Of a DNA stretch of 35,708 nt, positions 16,305-24,776 are shown one piece after another. The first letter of the stretch is position 1. Each line of letters opens with the position of its first letter. Source of the DNA: Actinotalea ferrariae CF5-4 (GTDB lineage: Bacteria > Actinomycetota > Actinomycetes > Actinomycetales > Cellulomonadaceae). Position numbers and translations under genes: made by a program. The DNA lies in contig NZ_AXCW01000024.1 in NCBI RefSeq assembly GCF_000603945.1, positions 1-35,708 of the forward strand. The letters are read 5' to 3'. The notes beneath the pieces are model-generated. The model did no database searches. It was not told the DNA's origin and saw only the letters and a program-made list of their open reading frames with translations.

Positions 16305-18686
16305 TCAGGCGGCCCGGCGCTCCAGGCGCACGACGACGCTCTTGCTGGTGGGGGTGTTCGAGTCGTCCGCCGTCGAGTCGAGGGGGACCAGCACGTTCGT
16401 CTCCGGGAAGTAGGCGGCGGCGCAGCCCTTCGCGGTGTCGTACGCGACGACGCGGAAGGCCTCGGCGCGCCGTTCGACGCCGTCGGTGAACTCCGAGACG
16501 AGGTCCACGACGTCGCCGTCGGCGAACCCCAGCTCGACCAGGTCGGCGGCGTTGACCAGGACCACGCGCCGCCCGCCGTGGATGCCGCGGTACCGGTCGT
16601 CCGGGCCGTAGACCGTGGTGTTGTACTGGTCGTGGGACCGGAGGGTCTGCAGCAGCAGGCGGCCGGGCGGCGTGCGGGGCCACCACAGCGGCGTCGTCGT
16701 GAAGTGCGCCTTGGTGCTCGTCGTCTCGAAGGTGCGGACGTCGTGGGGTCCGTGCGGCAGGCGGAAGCCGCCCGGGTCGTCGATGCGCCGCTCGTAGTCG
16801 ACGAAGCCCGGGACGACGGCCTCGATGTGCCGGCGGATCAGGCGGTAGTCGTCCTCCATCGCCTGCCAGTCGGCCTGCGGGCTCCCCGGCCGCGGGGTGC
16901 CGTCGGCGTCGTGGAAGAGCGCGCGGGCGAGCCGGCACACGATCGCGATCTCCGACAGCAGGTCCTTCGCGGGCGGCTGCAGGTGGCCCGACGACGCGTG
17001 GACCATCGACATCGAGTCCTCGACGGTCACGCGCTGCCGGCCCGTGCGCTGCACGTCCAGGTCGGAGCGGCCGAGCGTGGGGAGGATGATCGCCGTCCGC
17101 CCGGGGGCCAGGTGGGAGTGGTTGAGCTTCGTGCTGACCTGCACCGTCATGGCGCACGAGCGCAGTGCGGCCTCGGTGACCGCCGTGTCCGGCGCCGCCT
17201 TGAGGAAGTTGCCGCCCATGCCGAGGAAGAACCGCACGCGGCCGTCCCGCATCGCGCGGATGGTGTCGACGGTGTCGAAGCCCGCCTCCCGCGGGCTGGC
17301 GAACCCGAACTCCGCCTCCAGCCGGTCCAGGAACGGCTGCGGCATCTTCTCGAAGATGCCCATGGTGCGGTCGCCCTGGACGTTGGAGTGGCCGCGCACC
17401 GGGAGCAGACCCGCGCCGGGACGCCCGAGGTTCCCCTGGAGGAGGACCAGGTTGACGATCTCCTTGATCGTGGCCACGGCGTGCTTGTGCTGCGTCAGCC
17501 CCATCGCCCAGGCGACGATCGTCCGGTCGGAGTCGAGCAGCATCTCGGCGACCTCGCGGATCTGCGCCTCCGTGAGGCCCGTGGCCTCCTCGAGGTCGCT
17601 CCACGGCGTCGCGCGCAGGTTCGCGGCGTACTCCTCGAGGCCGACCGTGTGCTGCTCGACGAAGCCGTGGTCGAGCACCGACGTCAGCCCGAGGGAGCGA
17701 CGGCCCGCGTCCTCCGCCTCGAGCAGCACCTTGCCCAGCCCCTGGAAGACGCCGAGGTCCCCGCCCAGGCGCACCTGGAGGTGGACGTCTGCGATGCGGG
17801 TGCCACGGCCGAGCATGCCGTGGACGCGCTGGGGGTTGCGGTAGTGCGTCAGGCCCGCCTCGGGCAGCGGGTTGATGGCGACGATGCGCGCGCCCTGCTC
17901 CTTGGCCTTCTCCAGCGAGGTGAGCATCCGCGGGTGGTTGGTGCCGGGGTTCTGGCCGGCGATGAGGATGAGCTTGGCGGTCTCGACGTCGTGCAGCGTC
18001 ACCGAGCCCTTGCCGATGCCGATGGTCTTGCCCAGCGCCTCGCCGGAGGACTCGTGGCACATGTTCGAGCAGTCCGGCAGGTTGTTCGTGCCGTAGCCGC
18101 GGACGAGGAGCTGGTAGAGGAACGCGGCCTCGTTGGAGGTGCGGCCCGAGGTGTAGAACGCCGCCTCGTCCGGGCTGTCCAGCGCGCGGAGCTGGGCGGC
18201 GATCCGGTCGAACGCGTCCTCCCAGGTGATCGGCCGGTAGTGGGTGTCCCCGTCCTCGCGCAGCATCGGCGTGGTGAGCCGGCCCTGCCGGTTGAGCCAG
18301 TGGTCGTCGTGCTCGTAGAGGTCGTCGATCGAGTGCTCGGCGAAGAACTCGGGCCGGATCCTCTTGCGGGTCGCCTCCGACGCCAGCGCCTTGGCGCCGT
18401 TCTCGCAGAACTCCGCGTGGCTGCGGTCCGGAGCGTTCGGGTCCGGCCAGGCGCAGCTCATGCAGTCGAAGCCGTCGGCCTGGTTCATCCGGAGCAGGCC
18501 GCTGACGGTGCGGACGGGGCCCATCTCCCGCAGCGCGTGCTGCATCGCCGTCGTCACCCCCGGCACGCCCGCCGCGGTGCGCTTGCGTCGACCCACCTTC
18601 AGGCCCGGCCGGTCCAGGTCCTGGTCGGGATGCTCGGCCGGGTGGGGGTCGGGCCGGACAGGGTCCCCTGCGGGCGTCGTCGCCAT
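16305..18686 (-). CDS. FdhF/YdeP family molybdopterin oxidoreductase (formate dehydrogenase-like)
   Basis: 793-residue Mo-bisPGD enzyme of the YdeP branch of formate dehydrogenase alpha subunits. An N-terminal three-Cys set (C75, C78, C94 in DCMSCAW and EFCENG) would hold an iron-sulphur cluster. The YRPITWEDAFDRIA segment, the DCSNMCHESSG motif (near 205-215, Cys at the usual Sec/Cys molybdenum-ligand position) and IAGQNPGTNHPRML fit the molybdopterin fold; the C-terminal molydop-binding domain begins near LHFTT/YNTTVYGPDDRYRG. Start: ATG 18686, 6 nt after TAGCAT, no Shine-Dalgarno. It is divergent from fdhD, whose product sulphurates the cofactor of formate dehydrogenases, and next to fdhA, so formate oxidation is the likely job. 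True YdeP substrates are not well established, so the reaction is inferred. Confidence 0.9.
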   Translation of the reverse strand: MATTPAGDPVRPDPHPAEHPDQDLDRPGLKVGRRKRTAAGVPGVTTAMQHALREMGPVRTVSGLLRMNQADGFDCMSCAWPDPNAPDRSHAEFCENGAKALASEATRKRIRPEFFAEHSIDDLYEHDDHWLNRQGRLTTPMLREDGDTHYRPITWEDAFDRIAAQLRALDSPDEAAFYTSGRTSNEAAFLYQLLVRGYGTNNLPDCSNMCHESSGEALGKTIGIGKGSVTLHDVETAKLILIAGQNPGTNHPRMLTSLEKAKEQGARIVAINPLPEAGLTHYRNPQRVHGMLGRGTRIADVHLQVRLGGDLGVFQGLGKVLLEAEDAGRRSLGLTSVLDHGFVEQHTVGLEEYAANLRATPWSDLEEATGLTEAQIREVAEMLLDSDRTIVAWAMGLTQHKHAVATIKEIVNLVLLQGNLGRPGAGLLPVRGHSNVQGDRTMGIFEKMPQPFLDRLEAEFGFASPREAGFDTVDTIRAMRDGRVRFFLGMGGNFLKAAPDTAVTEAALRSCAMTVQVSTKLNHSHLAPGRTAIILPTLGRSDLDVQRTGRQRVTVEDSMSMVHASSGHLQPPAKDLLSEIAIVCRLARALFHDADGTPRPGSPQADWQAMEDDYRLIRRHIEAVVPGFVDYERRIDDPGGFRLPHGPHDVRTFETTSTKAHFTTTPLWWPRTPPGRLLLQTLRSHDQYNTTVYGPDDRYRGIHGGRRVVLVNAADLVELGFADGDVVDLVSEFTDGVERRAEAFRVVAYDTAKGCAAAYFPETNVLVPLDSTADDSNTPTSKSVVVRLERRAA

Positions 18687-18692
18687 CCGTCC

Positions 18693-18698
18693 ATGCTA
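18693..18698 (-). promoter_or_regulatory. -10 hexamer TAGCAT of the FdhF-like gene
   Basis: TAGCAT on the minus strand is separated from the ATG at 18686 by exactly 6 nt, implying transcription starts at or next to the start codon. Confidence 0.5.
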
Positions 18699-18767
18699 GG
18701 CCGGGGCGTCGGCGCGGGCACCCGGCACGCGACGGCGCGACGGTGCCGCGTGGTCCAGGCTGGGGGG

Positions 18768-19619
18768 ATGCGGATGACGAAGCGGTGGCGCGTGCGCCGG
18801 CTCTCGGCCGACGGGGGCGTCCGGGAGCGGGCCGACGTGCTCGCGGGGGAGGAGCCGCTCGAGATCCACGTCGCGGGCCGGTCCTACGCGGTCACGATGC
18901 GCACCCCGGGGCACGACGTCGAGCTCGCGGCGGGCTTCCTCGTCTCGGAAGGCGTCCTGGGTGCGGCCGACGACGTCCTGGTCATGGACGACCGCGCCGG
19001 CGTGACGCCGGCGGGGGAGCGGGACCGCAACGTCCTGGACGTCCGCCTGGCCCCGGGCGTGCCGCTGCCCGACGGGTCGCGGCAGCGTCACGTCTACACG
19101 ACGAGCAGCTGCGGCGTGTGCGGGACCGCCTCGATCGAGGCGGTCCGGACGGTGAGCCGCTTCGACCCGGCGGCCGACGACGTCTCGGTGCCGTTGAGCA
19201 CCCTCCTCGGTCTGCCCGCGCGGCTCCGGTCCCAGCAGGAGGTGTTCGGCCGCACGGGCGGGGTGCACGCGGCGGCACTGCTCGAGCTGGATCCGGGCCG
19301 GCCCGCCGCGGACGCCGAGGGCACGCTGGTGTGCGTCCGGGAGGACGTCGGCCGGCACAACGCCGTGGACAAGGTGGTCGGGTGGGCGCTGCTGGCGGGT
19401 CGCCTGCCGCTGCGCCGCACGGTCCTGCAGGTCTCGGGGCGGGCGTCCTTCGAGCTCGTGCAGAAGGCCGCGATGGCAGGGATCCCGGTGCTGTCCGCGG
19501 TGTCCGCCCCGTCGGCCCTGGCGGTCGAGCTGGGCGAGGAGCTCGGCGTGACCGTGGTCGGCTTCAACCGGGGCGACGCGCTCAACGTCTACAGCCGCGC
19601 CGACCGCGTCGTGCCCTGA
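18768..19619 (+). CDS. fdhD: Formate dehydrogenase accessory sulphurtransferase FdhD
   Basis: 283-residue FdhD, which passes sulphur from a cysteine desulphurase to the molybdenum cofactor of formate dehydrogenases. Motifs: RTPGHDVELAAGFLVSEG near residue 50, the catalytic Cys pair in TSSCGVCGTASIE (C115 and C118 by this start), REDVGRHNAVDK, QVSGRASFELVQKA and the end GFNRGDALNVYS. All family blocks are present. Two ATGs compete: 18768 is 6 nt after CAGGCT (leaderless geometry) and 18774 is 6 nt after a run of six G; I use 18768. Only 81 bp separate it from the divergent FdhF-like gene, strongly linking their functions. It ends 9 bp from the converging DUF1905 gene. Confidence 0.95.
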   Translation: MRMTKRWRVRRLSADGGVRERADVLAGEEPLEIHVAGRSYAVTMRTPGHDVELAAGFLVSEGVLGAADDVLVMDDRAGVTPAGERDRNVLDVRLAPGVPLPDGSRQRHVYTTSSCGVCGTASIEAVRTVSRFDPAADDVSVPLSTLLGLPARLRSQQEVFGRTGGVHAAALLELDPGRPAADAEGTLVCVREDVGRHNAVDKVVGWALLAGRLPLRRTVLQVSGRASFELVQKAAMAGIPVLSAVSAPSALAVELGEELGVTVVGFNRGDALNVYSRADRVVP

Positions 19620-19628
19620 GTCTGCCGG

Positions 19629-19964
19629 TCACACGTCCAGGATCGTGATCCGGACGCGCGCGGTGGCACCCGCCTCCAGCCGCTCGGCGGCGCGCACGGC
19701 CTTCTTCACCGGCAGGACGTAGGTGCGGGCGCGGCTGTCCGGGAAGAGCGACGTGCGCCAGACGGAACCGCCGACGGTCACCTCGACCCGCACGCTGCCG
19801 AACCCCCGTGCCCGCGTCCCGACCAGGTCGAGGATCTCGTCGGCCTGCGCCTCCGGGACGCTGACGAAGGTCCACGTGTCGGTCTTGCGGGCGTCCCACA
19901 CCCACACGGGCGACTCGAACTCGTAGGTGGGCCGGGCCGCTCCGGGCGCGCTGGTGTCGTCCAC
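19629..19964 (-). CDS. DUF1905 domain protein
   Basis: About 111 residues. The core FESPVWVWDARKTDTWTFVSVPEAQADEILDLVG, then GFGSVRVEVTVGGSVWRTSLFP and YVLPVKKAVRAAERLEAG, matches the small DUF1905 domain, a beta-rich fold of unknown function often annotated alone in actinobacteria. GTG 19964 is preferred because CACCCT lies 7 nt upstream; the frame continues to a GTG at 20072 (147 residues), but that extension runs into the promoter region of the protease gene. No catalytic residues can be named. Confidence 0.75.
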   Translation of the reverse strand: MDDTSAPGAARPTYEFESPVWVWDARKTDTWTFVSVPEAQADEILDLVGTRARGFGSVRVEVTVGGSVWRTSLFPDSRARTYVLPVKKAVRAAERLEAGATARVRITILDV

Positions 19965-20048
19965 ACGCGCAAGGGTGCCCGACACCACCGACACCTCGGC
20001 CGGCGGGCCCGCTGGAGGACCGGCTCGTGTGACTGGCACGGTTCTACC

Positions 20049-20062
20049 GTGACACGGGTCAC
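20049..20062. promoter_or_regulatory. Palindrome GTGAC-N4-GTCAC at the protease promoter
   Basis: Perfect 5-bp arms (20049-20053 and 20058-20062) lie about 20 bp upstream of a TAGTGT hexamer (20083-20088), so the dyad overlaps the expected -35. It could bind a repressor or activator of the subtilase gene. Confidence 0.4.
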
Positions 20063-20082
20063 ACCTGATCACCCTTCTGGCG

Positions 20083-20088
20083 TAGTGT
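20083..20088 (+). promoter_or_regulatory. -10-like TAGTGT of the subtilase gene
   Basis: TAGTGT lies 57 nt before ATG 20146, giving a leader with the ribosome site AAAGGGG. No TTGACA-like -35 is seen. Confidence 0.4.
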
Positions 20089-20145
20089 GTGCCGCCCGGG
20101 ACCGCTCACACCGACGGCCCGCCGTGCACAAAGGGGTAGCACCAC

Positions 20146-22917
20146 ATGACACAGAAGGACACCGGGGGCGCGACGAGGCGCCGTCGGCTCTGCGCCGGAC
20201 TCGGCGCCACCGCCCTCCTGCTCGCCGGCACTGCCACACCGTTCGCCGTCGCCGCCGAGTCGGGACCGCAGGACCTGGGCTCGGCCGCCGACCTCGGCGT
20301 GGCCGTGCCGACCGGCACGCCGGACCTCACCCAGGAGTACGCCACCTCGCCGACCGGAGCGTGGTTCGTCGAGCTCGAGCCGCGGCCCACCTCGCGCGGG
20401 GGCTCCGCGGCCGCCGTCGGGCGCGCGCAGGAGGCGTTCCTCGCGCAGGCGAAGGGTCAGGGCATCCCGGTCGAGGTGCGCCAGCGCTTCTCCAGCCTGT
20501 GGAGCGGTGTCTCCGCCCGGATCGACGACGACGACGTCGCCGCCGTGGCGGACCTGCCGGGTGTCGCCGCGGTGCACCCCGTGCTCGAGGTGGACGCGCC
20601 GCAGCAGGCGTCGTCGTTCGAGCCGGAGATGCTCACCGCGCTCGCGATGACCGGTGCGGACGTCGCGCAGAGCGAGCTCGGCCACACCGGCGCGGGGATC
20701 CGCGTCGGCGTCGTCGACACCGGCATCGACACCGACCACCCCGACTTCGGCGGCAGCGGCACCGACGGCACGACCGCGTTCCCCTCGGCGCGGGTGGTCG
20801 CCGGGTACGACTTCGTGGGCGACGACTTCAACGCCGACGACAGCTCGCCGGGCTACCAGCCGGTGCCGGCGCCCGACGGCGACCCCGACGACTGCCAGGG
20901 CCACGGCACCCACGTCGCCGGCATCGTCGGCGCGAACGGCGACACGGCGGCCGGGGGCGTCCGCGGCGTCGCGCCCGAGGTGGAGCTCGGCGCGTACCGG
21001 GTGTTCGGCTGCGAGGGCTCCACGACGAGCGACATCATCGTCGCCGCCCTCGAGCGGGCCCTCGCCGACGGCATGGACGTCGTCAACCAGAGCCTCGGTG
21101 CGGCGTTCCAGAGCTGGCCCGAGTACCCCACGGCCGTCGCGAGCGACAACCTCGTGGCGGCGGGCGTCGTCATGGTCGCCTCGATCGGCAACAGCGGCGC
21201 CTCCGGCACGTGGTCGGCCGGTGCCCCCGGCGTCGGCGACGACGTCATCGGCGTCGCCTCCTTCGACAACACCGCCGTGACCGCGCAGGTCCTCGAGGTC
21301 GACGGCCGTGAGGTCGCCTACAGCCCGGGGGCTGGTGCGCCCCAGCCGCCGACGTCGGGCTCCCTGCCCCTCGTCGCCCTGGGTGCCCCGGGCACCGCGG
21401 CCGCGCGGAGCTGCGAGGCCGTCCCGGCCGACCTGGTCGCGGGGGCGGCCGTCCTCATCGAGCGGGGCGCCTCCGCCGCCTACCCCGGCTGCGACCCGAC
21501 CTTCTACGCCAAGGCGCTCCGGGCCCAGCAGGCCGGCGCCGCGGCCGTGGTCCTCTACAACAACGTCCCTGGGATGTTCAGCCCGAGCGTGGCCGGCGCG
21601 GTGCCGATCACCATCCCGGTCGTCGCCGTGACGAACACCGACGGCGCCGCGCTCACCGCGGCGACGGCGGACGGCGCCACGCTGACGTGGACGGACCAGG
21701 TCGGCAGCGTGCAGAACCCGACCGGTGGCCTCGTCTCGAGCTTCAGCTCCTACGGCCTGACGGCGGACCTGCAGCTCAAGCCCGACCTGGGTGCCCCGGG
21801 CGGCAGCATCTACTCGACGTATCCCCTGGAGAACGGCCGCTACGCCACCCTCTCGGGCACGTCGATGTCGGCGCCGCACGTCGCGGGCGCCGTGGCGCTC
21901 CTGCTCGAGGCGCGTCCCGACCTGGGGGCGACCGAGGTGCGTGACCTGCTCCAGAACTCGGCGGAGCCCGCCGTCTGGTCGCTCAACCGCCGCCTCGGCT
22001 TCCTCGAGCCGGTCCACCGGCAGGGCGCAGGCATGATCCAGGTCGACGAGGCGATCCTCGCCGACACGCGCGTCACCCCGGGCAAGCTGTCGCTCGGGGA
22101 GAGCGAGGGCGGGCCGGTCGAGCGCACCCTCACCGTGACCAACGACGGCGAGGCCGACGTCACCTACGCGACGTCCTTCGAGGACGCGATCTCCACCGGG
22201 GGCAACCCGGACGCGCCCGGCTTCACGCTGGGCACGAGCGACGTGCAGATGCCGGCGACCCTCACGGTCCCCGCCGGTGGGTCTGCCGAGCTCGTCGTGT
22301 CCATCGCACCGGACGCCGGGCTGGACCTCGTCCAGTACGGCGGCTACCTGCGGCTGACCCCGGTCGAGGGTTCGACCGAGGACGACGTCCTCGGGGTGCC
22401 CTTCGCCGGCTTCGCGGGGGACTACCAGGGCCTGGAGGCGCTGGGGGACCTGGGCACGACCCCGTTCCCGCTGCTGGCGTCGCTCACCGCGTGCGACCGG
22501 CTCATCGGCGTGGGCTGTGTCGCGGGGGGCGAGTGGGACGTCGCCGGTGAGGGCGCCGTCTTCACGATGGTCGACGGCGACGTGCCCAGCGTGCTCACGC
22601 ACGTCGAGCACCCGCTGCAGTCGCTGACCATCCGGGCCTACCGGGTGCTCCCGGGCACGGCGACGCCCAGCGAGGTCCGCGGGGCGAAGTCCCTGGTGGG
22701 CGTCGAGGAGCATGTCGGGCGCGACTCCGGCGGGTTCAGCGTCCGCACCTGGGACGGCACGCTCGCGAAGACGAGCGGCAAGGGCCGGATCACCCTGCCC
22801 GACGGCGTCTACGTCCTCGAGGTGACCGCGCTCAAGGCGCTCGGTGACCCGGCGAACCCGGCGCACGTCGAGACGTGGACGAGCCCGGCCTTCACGGTCG
22901 ACCGGCCGGGTCGATGA
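20146..22917 (+). CDS. Secreted S8 (subtilisin-like) serine protease with PA insert
   Basis: 923-residue secreted protease. A Tat/Sec-like signal (RRRRLCAGLGATALLLAG, cleavage likely after FAVAA near residue 37) precedes an I9-type propeptide (about 65-150). The S8 domain has the triad Asp191 (GVVDTGID), His253 (GHGTHVAG) and Ser573 (SGTSMSAPH), with oxyanion Asn349 (SIGNSG). A protease-associated (PA) domain is inserted between Asn and Ser (about 395-510), as in Vpr/lactocepin-like enzymes, and a beta-sandwich (Fn3-like) region follows. There is no LPXTG or membrane anchor, so it is likely released to the medium. ATG 20146 has AAAGGGG upstream. A terminator hairpin follows at 22938. Role: extracellular protein breakdown. 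Confidence 0.95.
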   Translation: MTQKDTGGATRRRRLCAGLGATALLLAGTATPFAVAAESGPQDLGSAADLGVAVPTGTPDLTQEYATSPTGAWFVELEPRPTSRGGSAAAVGRAQEAFLAQAKGQGIPVEVRQRFSSLWSGVSARIDDDDVAAVADLPGVAAVHPVLEVDAPQQASSFEPEMLTALAMTGADVAQSELGHTGAGIRVGVVDTGIDTDHPDFGGSGTDGTTAFPSARVVAGYDFVGDDFNADDSSPGYQPVPAPDGDPDDCQGHGTHVAGIVGANGDTAAGGVRGVAPEVELGAYRVFGCEGSTTSDIIVAALERALADGMDVVNQSLGAAFQSWPEYPTAVASDNLVAAGVVMVASIGNSGASGTWSAGAPGVGDDVIGVASFDNTAVTAQVLEVDGREVAYSPGAGAPQPPTSGSLPLVALGAPGTAAARSCEAVPADLVAGAAVLIERGASAAYPGCDPTFYAKALRAQQAGAAAVVLYNNVPGMFSPSVAGAVPITIPVVAVTNTDGAALTAATADGATLTWTDQVGSVQNPTGGLVSSFSSYGLTADLQLKPDLGAPGGSIYSTYPLENGRYATLSGTSMSAPHVAGAVALLLEARPDLGATEVRDLLQNSAEPAVWSLNRRLGFLEPVHRQGAGMIQVDEAILADTRVTPGKLSLGESEGGPVERTLTVTNDGEADVTYATSFEDAISTGGNPDAPGFTLGTSDVQMPATLTVPAGGSAELVVSIAPDAGLDLVQYGGYLRLTPVEGSTEDDVLGVPFAGFAGDYQGLEALGDLGTTPFPLLASLTACDRLIGVGCVAGGEWDVAGEGAVFTMVDGDVPSVLTHVEHPLQSLTIRAYRVLPGTATPSEVRGAKSLVGVEEHVGRDSGGFSVRTWDGTLAKTSGKGRITLPDGVYVLEVTALKALGDPANPAHVETWTSPAFTVDRPGR

Positions 22918-22937
22918 CCTGACCGGCTGAGCGGAGC

Positions 22938-22975
22938 CAGGAGGCCCGGACGGTGCAGACCGTCCGGGCCTCCTG
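22938..22975 (+). terminator. Terminator hairpin after the subtilase
   Basis: Perfect 17-bp stem (22938-22954 with 22959-22975) and GCAG loop, 20 bp after the stop, followed by TCGTCGG. It can also serve the convergent dehydrogenase gene ending at 23009. Confidence 0.9.
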
Positions 22976-23008
22976 TCGTCGGACCCCCGCCGGAGGCCGC
23001 CGCGGACC

Positions 23009-23923
23009 TCACGGCACGACGTTCTCCAGCGGCCCGCCGGCGACGAAGCGCCGGACCTGCGCCTGGACCAGCCGGCGTGCCCGCGGCTCGAACGCGGTGG
23101 TGTTCCCACCGACGTGCGGCGTCAGGAGCAGCCCGGGGGCGTCCCACAGCGGGTGGCCTGCGGGCGGCGGCTCGGGGTCGGTCACGTCCACGGCGGCGCG
23201 CAGCCGCCCGGTGGCCAGCTCGGCGAGCAGCGCGTCGGTGTCGACGACCGCACCGCGCGCGACGTTGACCACGAGGGCGCCGTCGGGCAGCGCCGCGAGG
23301 AACCGCGCGTCGACGAGGTGCCGCGTCGCGGCGGTGAGCGGGACGACGAGGACGACCACGTCCGCCGTCGGCAGCAGGTCGGGGAGCTCGTCGATGCCGT
23401 GGACCACGGTGCCGTCCGGCTCGCTCCGGGCCTGGCTCGCCACCGGGACCACCTCGCACTCGAACGGCGCCAGCCGGCGGCCCACGGCCTGGCCGATCGA
23501 CCCCCAGCCGACGACGAGGACGCGTCGGTCGGCGAGCGCGGGGTGCCGGGCGTGGGCCCAGTGGTGGGCGTCCTGGGCCCGCACCGCCTCGTCGAACCGG
23601 CGCAGGGAGGCGATCGTCAGACCGACGGCCAGCTCCGCGGTGCTCGCGTCGTGCACGCCCCGGGCGTTGCAGAGGTCCACGCCCGGCGGGACGAGGTGGG
23701 CCAGGTGCTCGACCCCCGCCGTCAGGGACTGGACCGCGCGCAGGGCGGGCAGGCCGCGCCGCAGGGGGTCCGTCGCCCAGGGGGCGAACGTGTAGGGCAC
23801 GACGAAGAGGCCGACGCGGTCCAGGACGTCGTCGGCCGGCAGCGGGCCGCCGTCCCAGACGACGACCTCGGCGCCGTCCGCCTCGACGGGGAAGGGCGTG
23901 AGGACGGTCGGGTGCGTGGTCAT
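23009..23923 (-). CDS. D-isomer-specific 2-hydroxyacid dehydrogenase
   Basis: 304-residue NAD(P)-dependent 2-hydroxyacid dehydrogenase. The catalytic pieces are present: substrate loop SLTAGVEHL, NAD motif VLVVGWGSIGQAVGRRL, the catalytic Arg in VNVARGAVVD, the Glu in VTDPEPPP, and His in LLTPHVGGNT. This is the phosphoglycerate/hydroxypyruvate reductase-like group; the actual substrate (glyoxylate, hydroxypyruvate or another 2-oxoacid) cannot be assigned. Length is slightly under the usual 310-330. ATG 23923 is 6 nt after a CATGAT hexamer without Shine-Dalgarno (leaderless pattern). Confidence 0.92.
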   Translation of the reverse strand: MTTHPTVLTPFPVEADGAEVVVWDGGPLPADDVLDRVGLFVVPYTFAPWATDPLRRGLPALRAVQSLTAGVEHLAHLVPPGVDLCNARGVHDASTAELAVGLTIASLRRFDEAVRAQDAHHWAHARHPALADRRVLVVGWGSIGQAVGRRLAPFECEVVPVASQARSEPDGTVVHGIDELPDLLPTADVVVLVVPLTAATRHLVDARFLAALPDGALVVNVARGAVVDTDALLAELATGRLRAAVDVTDPEPPPAGHPLWDAPGLLLTPHVGGNTTAFEPRARRLVQAQVRRFVAGGPLENVVP

Positions 23924-23949
23924 GGCCCGATCATGCCGCCCGGTCCGGG

Positions 23950-23968
23950 CCCGACCGCACGGGTCGGG
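23950..23968. promoter_or_regulatory. Small dyad CCCGACC / GGTCGGG
   Basis: Seven-base arms with a 5-nt loop lie upstream of the dehydrogenase start and downstream of the hairpin at 23987. It may be an operator or an extra hairpin. Confidence 0.25.
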
Positions 23969-23986
23969 TCCCTGCCGGAGGACCGA

Positions 23987-24013
23987 ACGGCCCGCCCCGT
24001 GGGGGCGGGCCGT
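23987..24013 (-). terminator. Terminator hairpin after the small membrane protein gene
   Basis: Perfect 12-bp G/C stem (23987-23998 with 24002-24013) and a 3-nt loop lie 37 bp after the stop at 24050 on the minus strand. It should separate this gene from the dehydrogenase gene downstream. Confidence 0.8.
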
Positions 24014-24049
24014 CAGCTCCTCCGGGCGCGGACGCCCCGTTCGGCGCGC

Positions 24050-24601
24050 TCAGCGCCGGGCGAGCTTGGCCAGGATGCCCTGCTTGACCTCTTCGGGCTT
24101 CTGCAGCTCGCCCTGCTGGGCGTTGAGCACCAGCACCGAGCCGACGAGCGCGGGGGTCACCCACTGGAGCACCTTCTGCTGCTTCTGCGCCTTGGCCACG
24201 TCCGCGGGCGTCGCGGCCGACGGCGTGACAGCGCCCTCGGCGGGGGCGTCCCCGGCCTCGGCGAGCTTCGCGCCGAGCGCGCCGCTCCACGCGGTGGTCC
24301 CCAGGGCGGCGGCCGTGAGCGCGAGCTTCGCGATCGTGCTGGCCCCCACGCCCTGCTGGATCGCGAGGCGGTCCTTGTTCGCCCAGAGGAGGCCGGCGCC
24401 ACCCACGAGGTGCGCACCGATCGCGGCGGTGTTGAGTGGTGCCCACTTGCCCCAGCCGGCCGATGCGGTCTTGAGGCGGTCCGTCGGGTTGGAGACGACC
24501 TTCGAGGCGCCGTTGAGGCCGACGGCCCCCATGAGGTTGCCCCCGAACCAGGCAGCGGCGCCGAGGTCGTGCAGCGAGCGGATGACGGTGTTCGTGCTCA
24601 T
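24050..24601 (-). CDS. Small membrane protein of unknown function
   Basis: 183 residues. It opens with RSLHDLGAAAWFGGNLMGAVGLNGASK, then WAPLNTAAIGAHLVGGAGLLW, an Ala-rich hydrophobic stretch (KLALTAAALGTTAWSGALGAK), an acidic Ala/Pro linker, a KAQKQQKVLQW segment and a last helix (TPALVGSVLVLNAQQG). Three or four membrane segments are likely. Similar proteins are common in actinobacteria, annotated only as membrane proteins. ATG 24601 has GGGGGA about 8 nt upstream. A 175-bp gap separates it from the divergent MFS gene. No function can be proposed. Confidence 0.75.
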   Translation of the reverse strand: MSTNTVIRSLHDLGAAAWFGGNLMGAVGLNGASKVVSNPTDRLKTASAGWGKWAPLNTAAIGAHLVGGAGLLWANKDRLAIQQGVGASTIAKLALTAAALGTTAWSGALGAKLAEAGDAPAEGAVTPSAATPADVAKAQKQQKVLQWVTPALVGSVLVLNAQQGELQKPEEVKQGILAKLARR

Positions 24602-24761
24602 GAGTGATCCCCCAAGGGTCTCGTCGGAGCGCGGGAGGTGCGGACGCGACGGGTCGCCGCGCGACCTCCACCGTGCGTCGAGGTCTTCATGAGCGCATCT
24701 GGGGGAGCGAGAGCGACCGAGGTCCGGCCAGGTGCCGCTCAGGTGATCACGGAGCGGGGCG

Positions 24762-24767
24762 TAGCAT
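24762..24767 (+). promoter_or_regulatory. -10-like TAGCAT of the MFS gene
   Basis: TAGCAT ends 9 nt before GTG 24777 and no ribosome site is visible, so the mRNA would have almost no leader. Confidence 0.4.
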
Positions 24768-24776
24768 CTCGCCCTT

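Noticed and set aside
19965-20072. Longer DUF1905 protein beginning at GTG 20072
   Set aside because: The extra residues lack similarity and coincide with the palindrome and upstream region of the protease; GTG 19964 fits the leaderless spacing. The longer start cannot be excluded.
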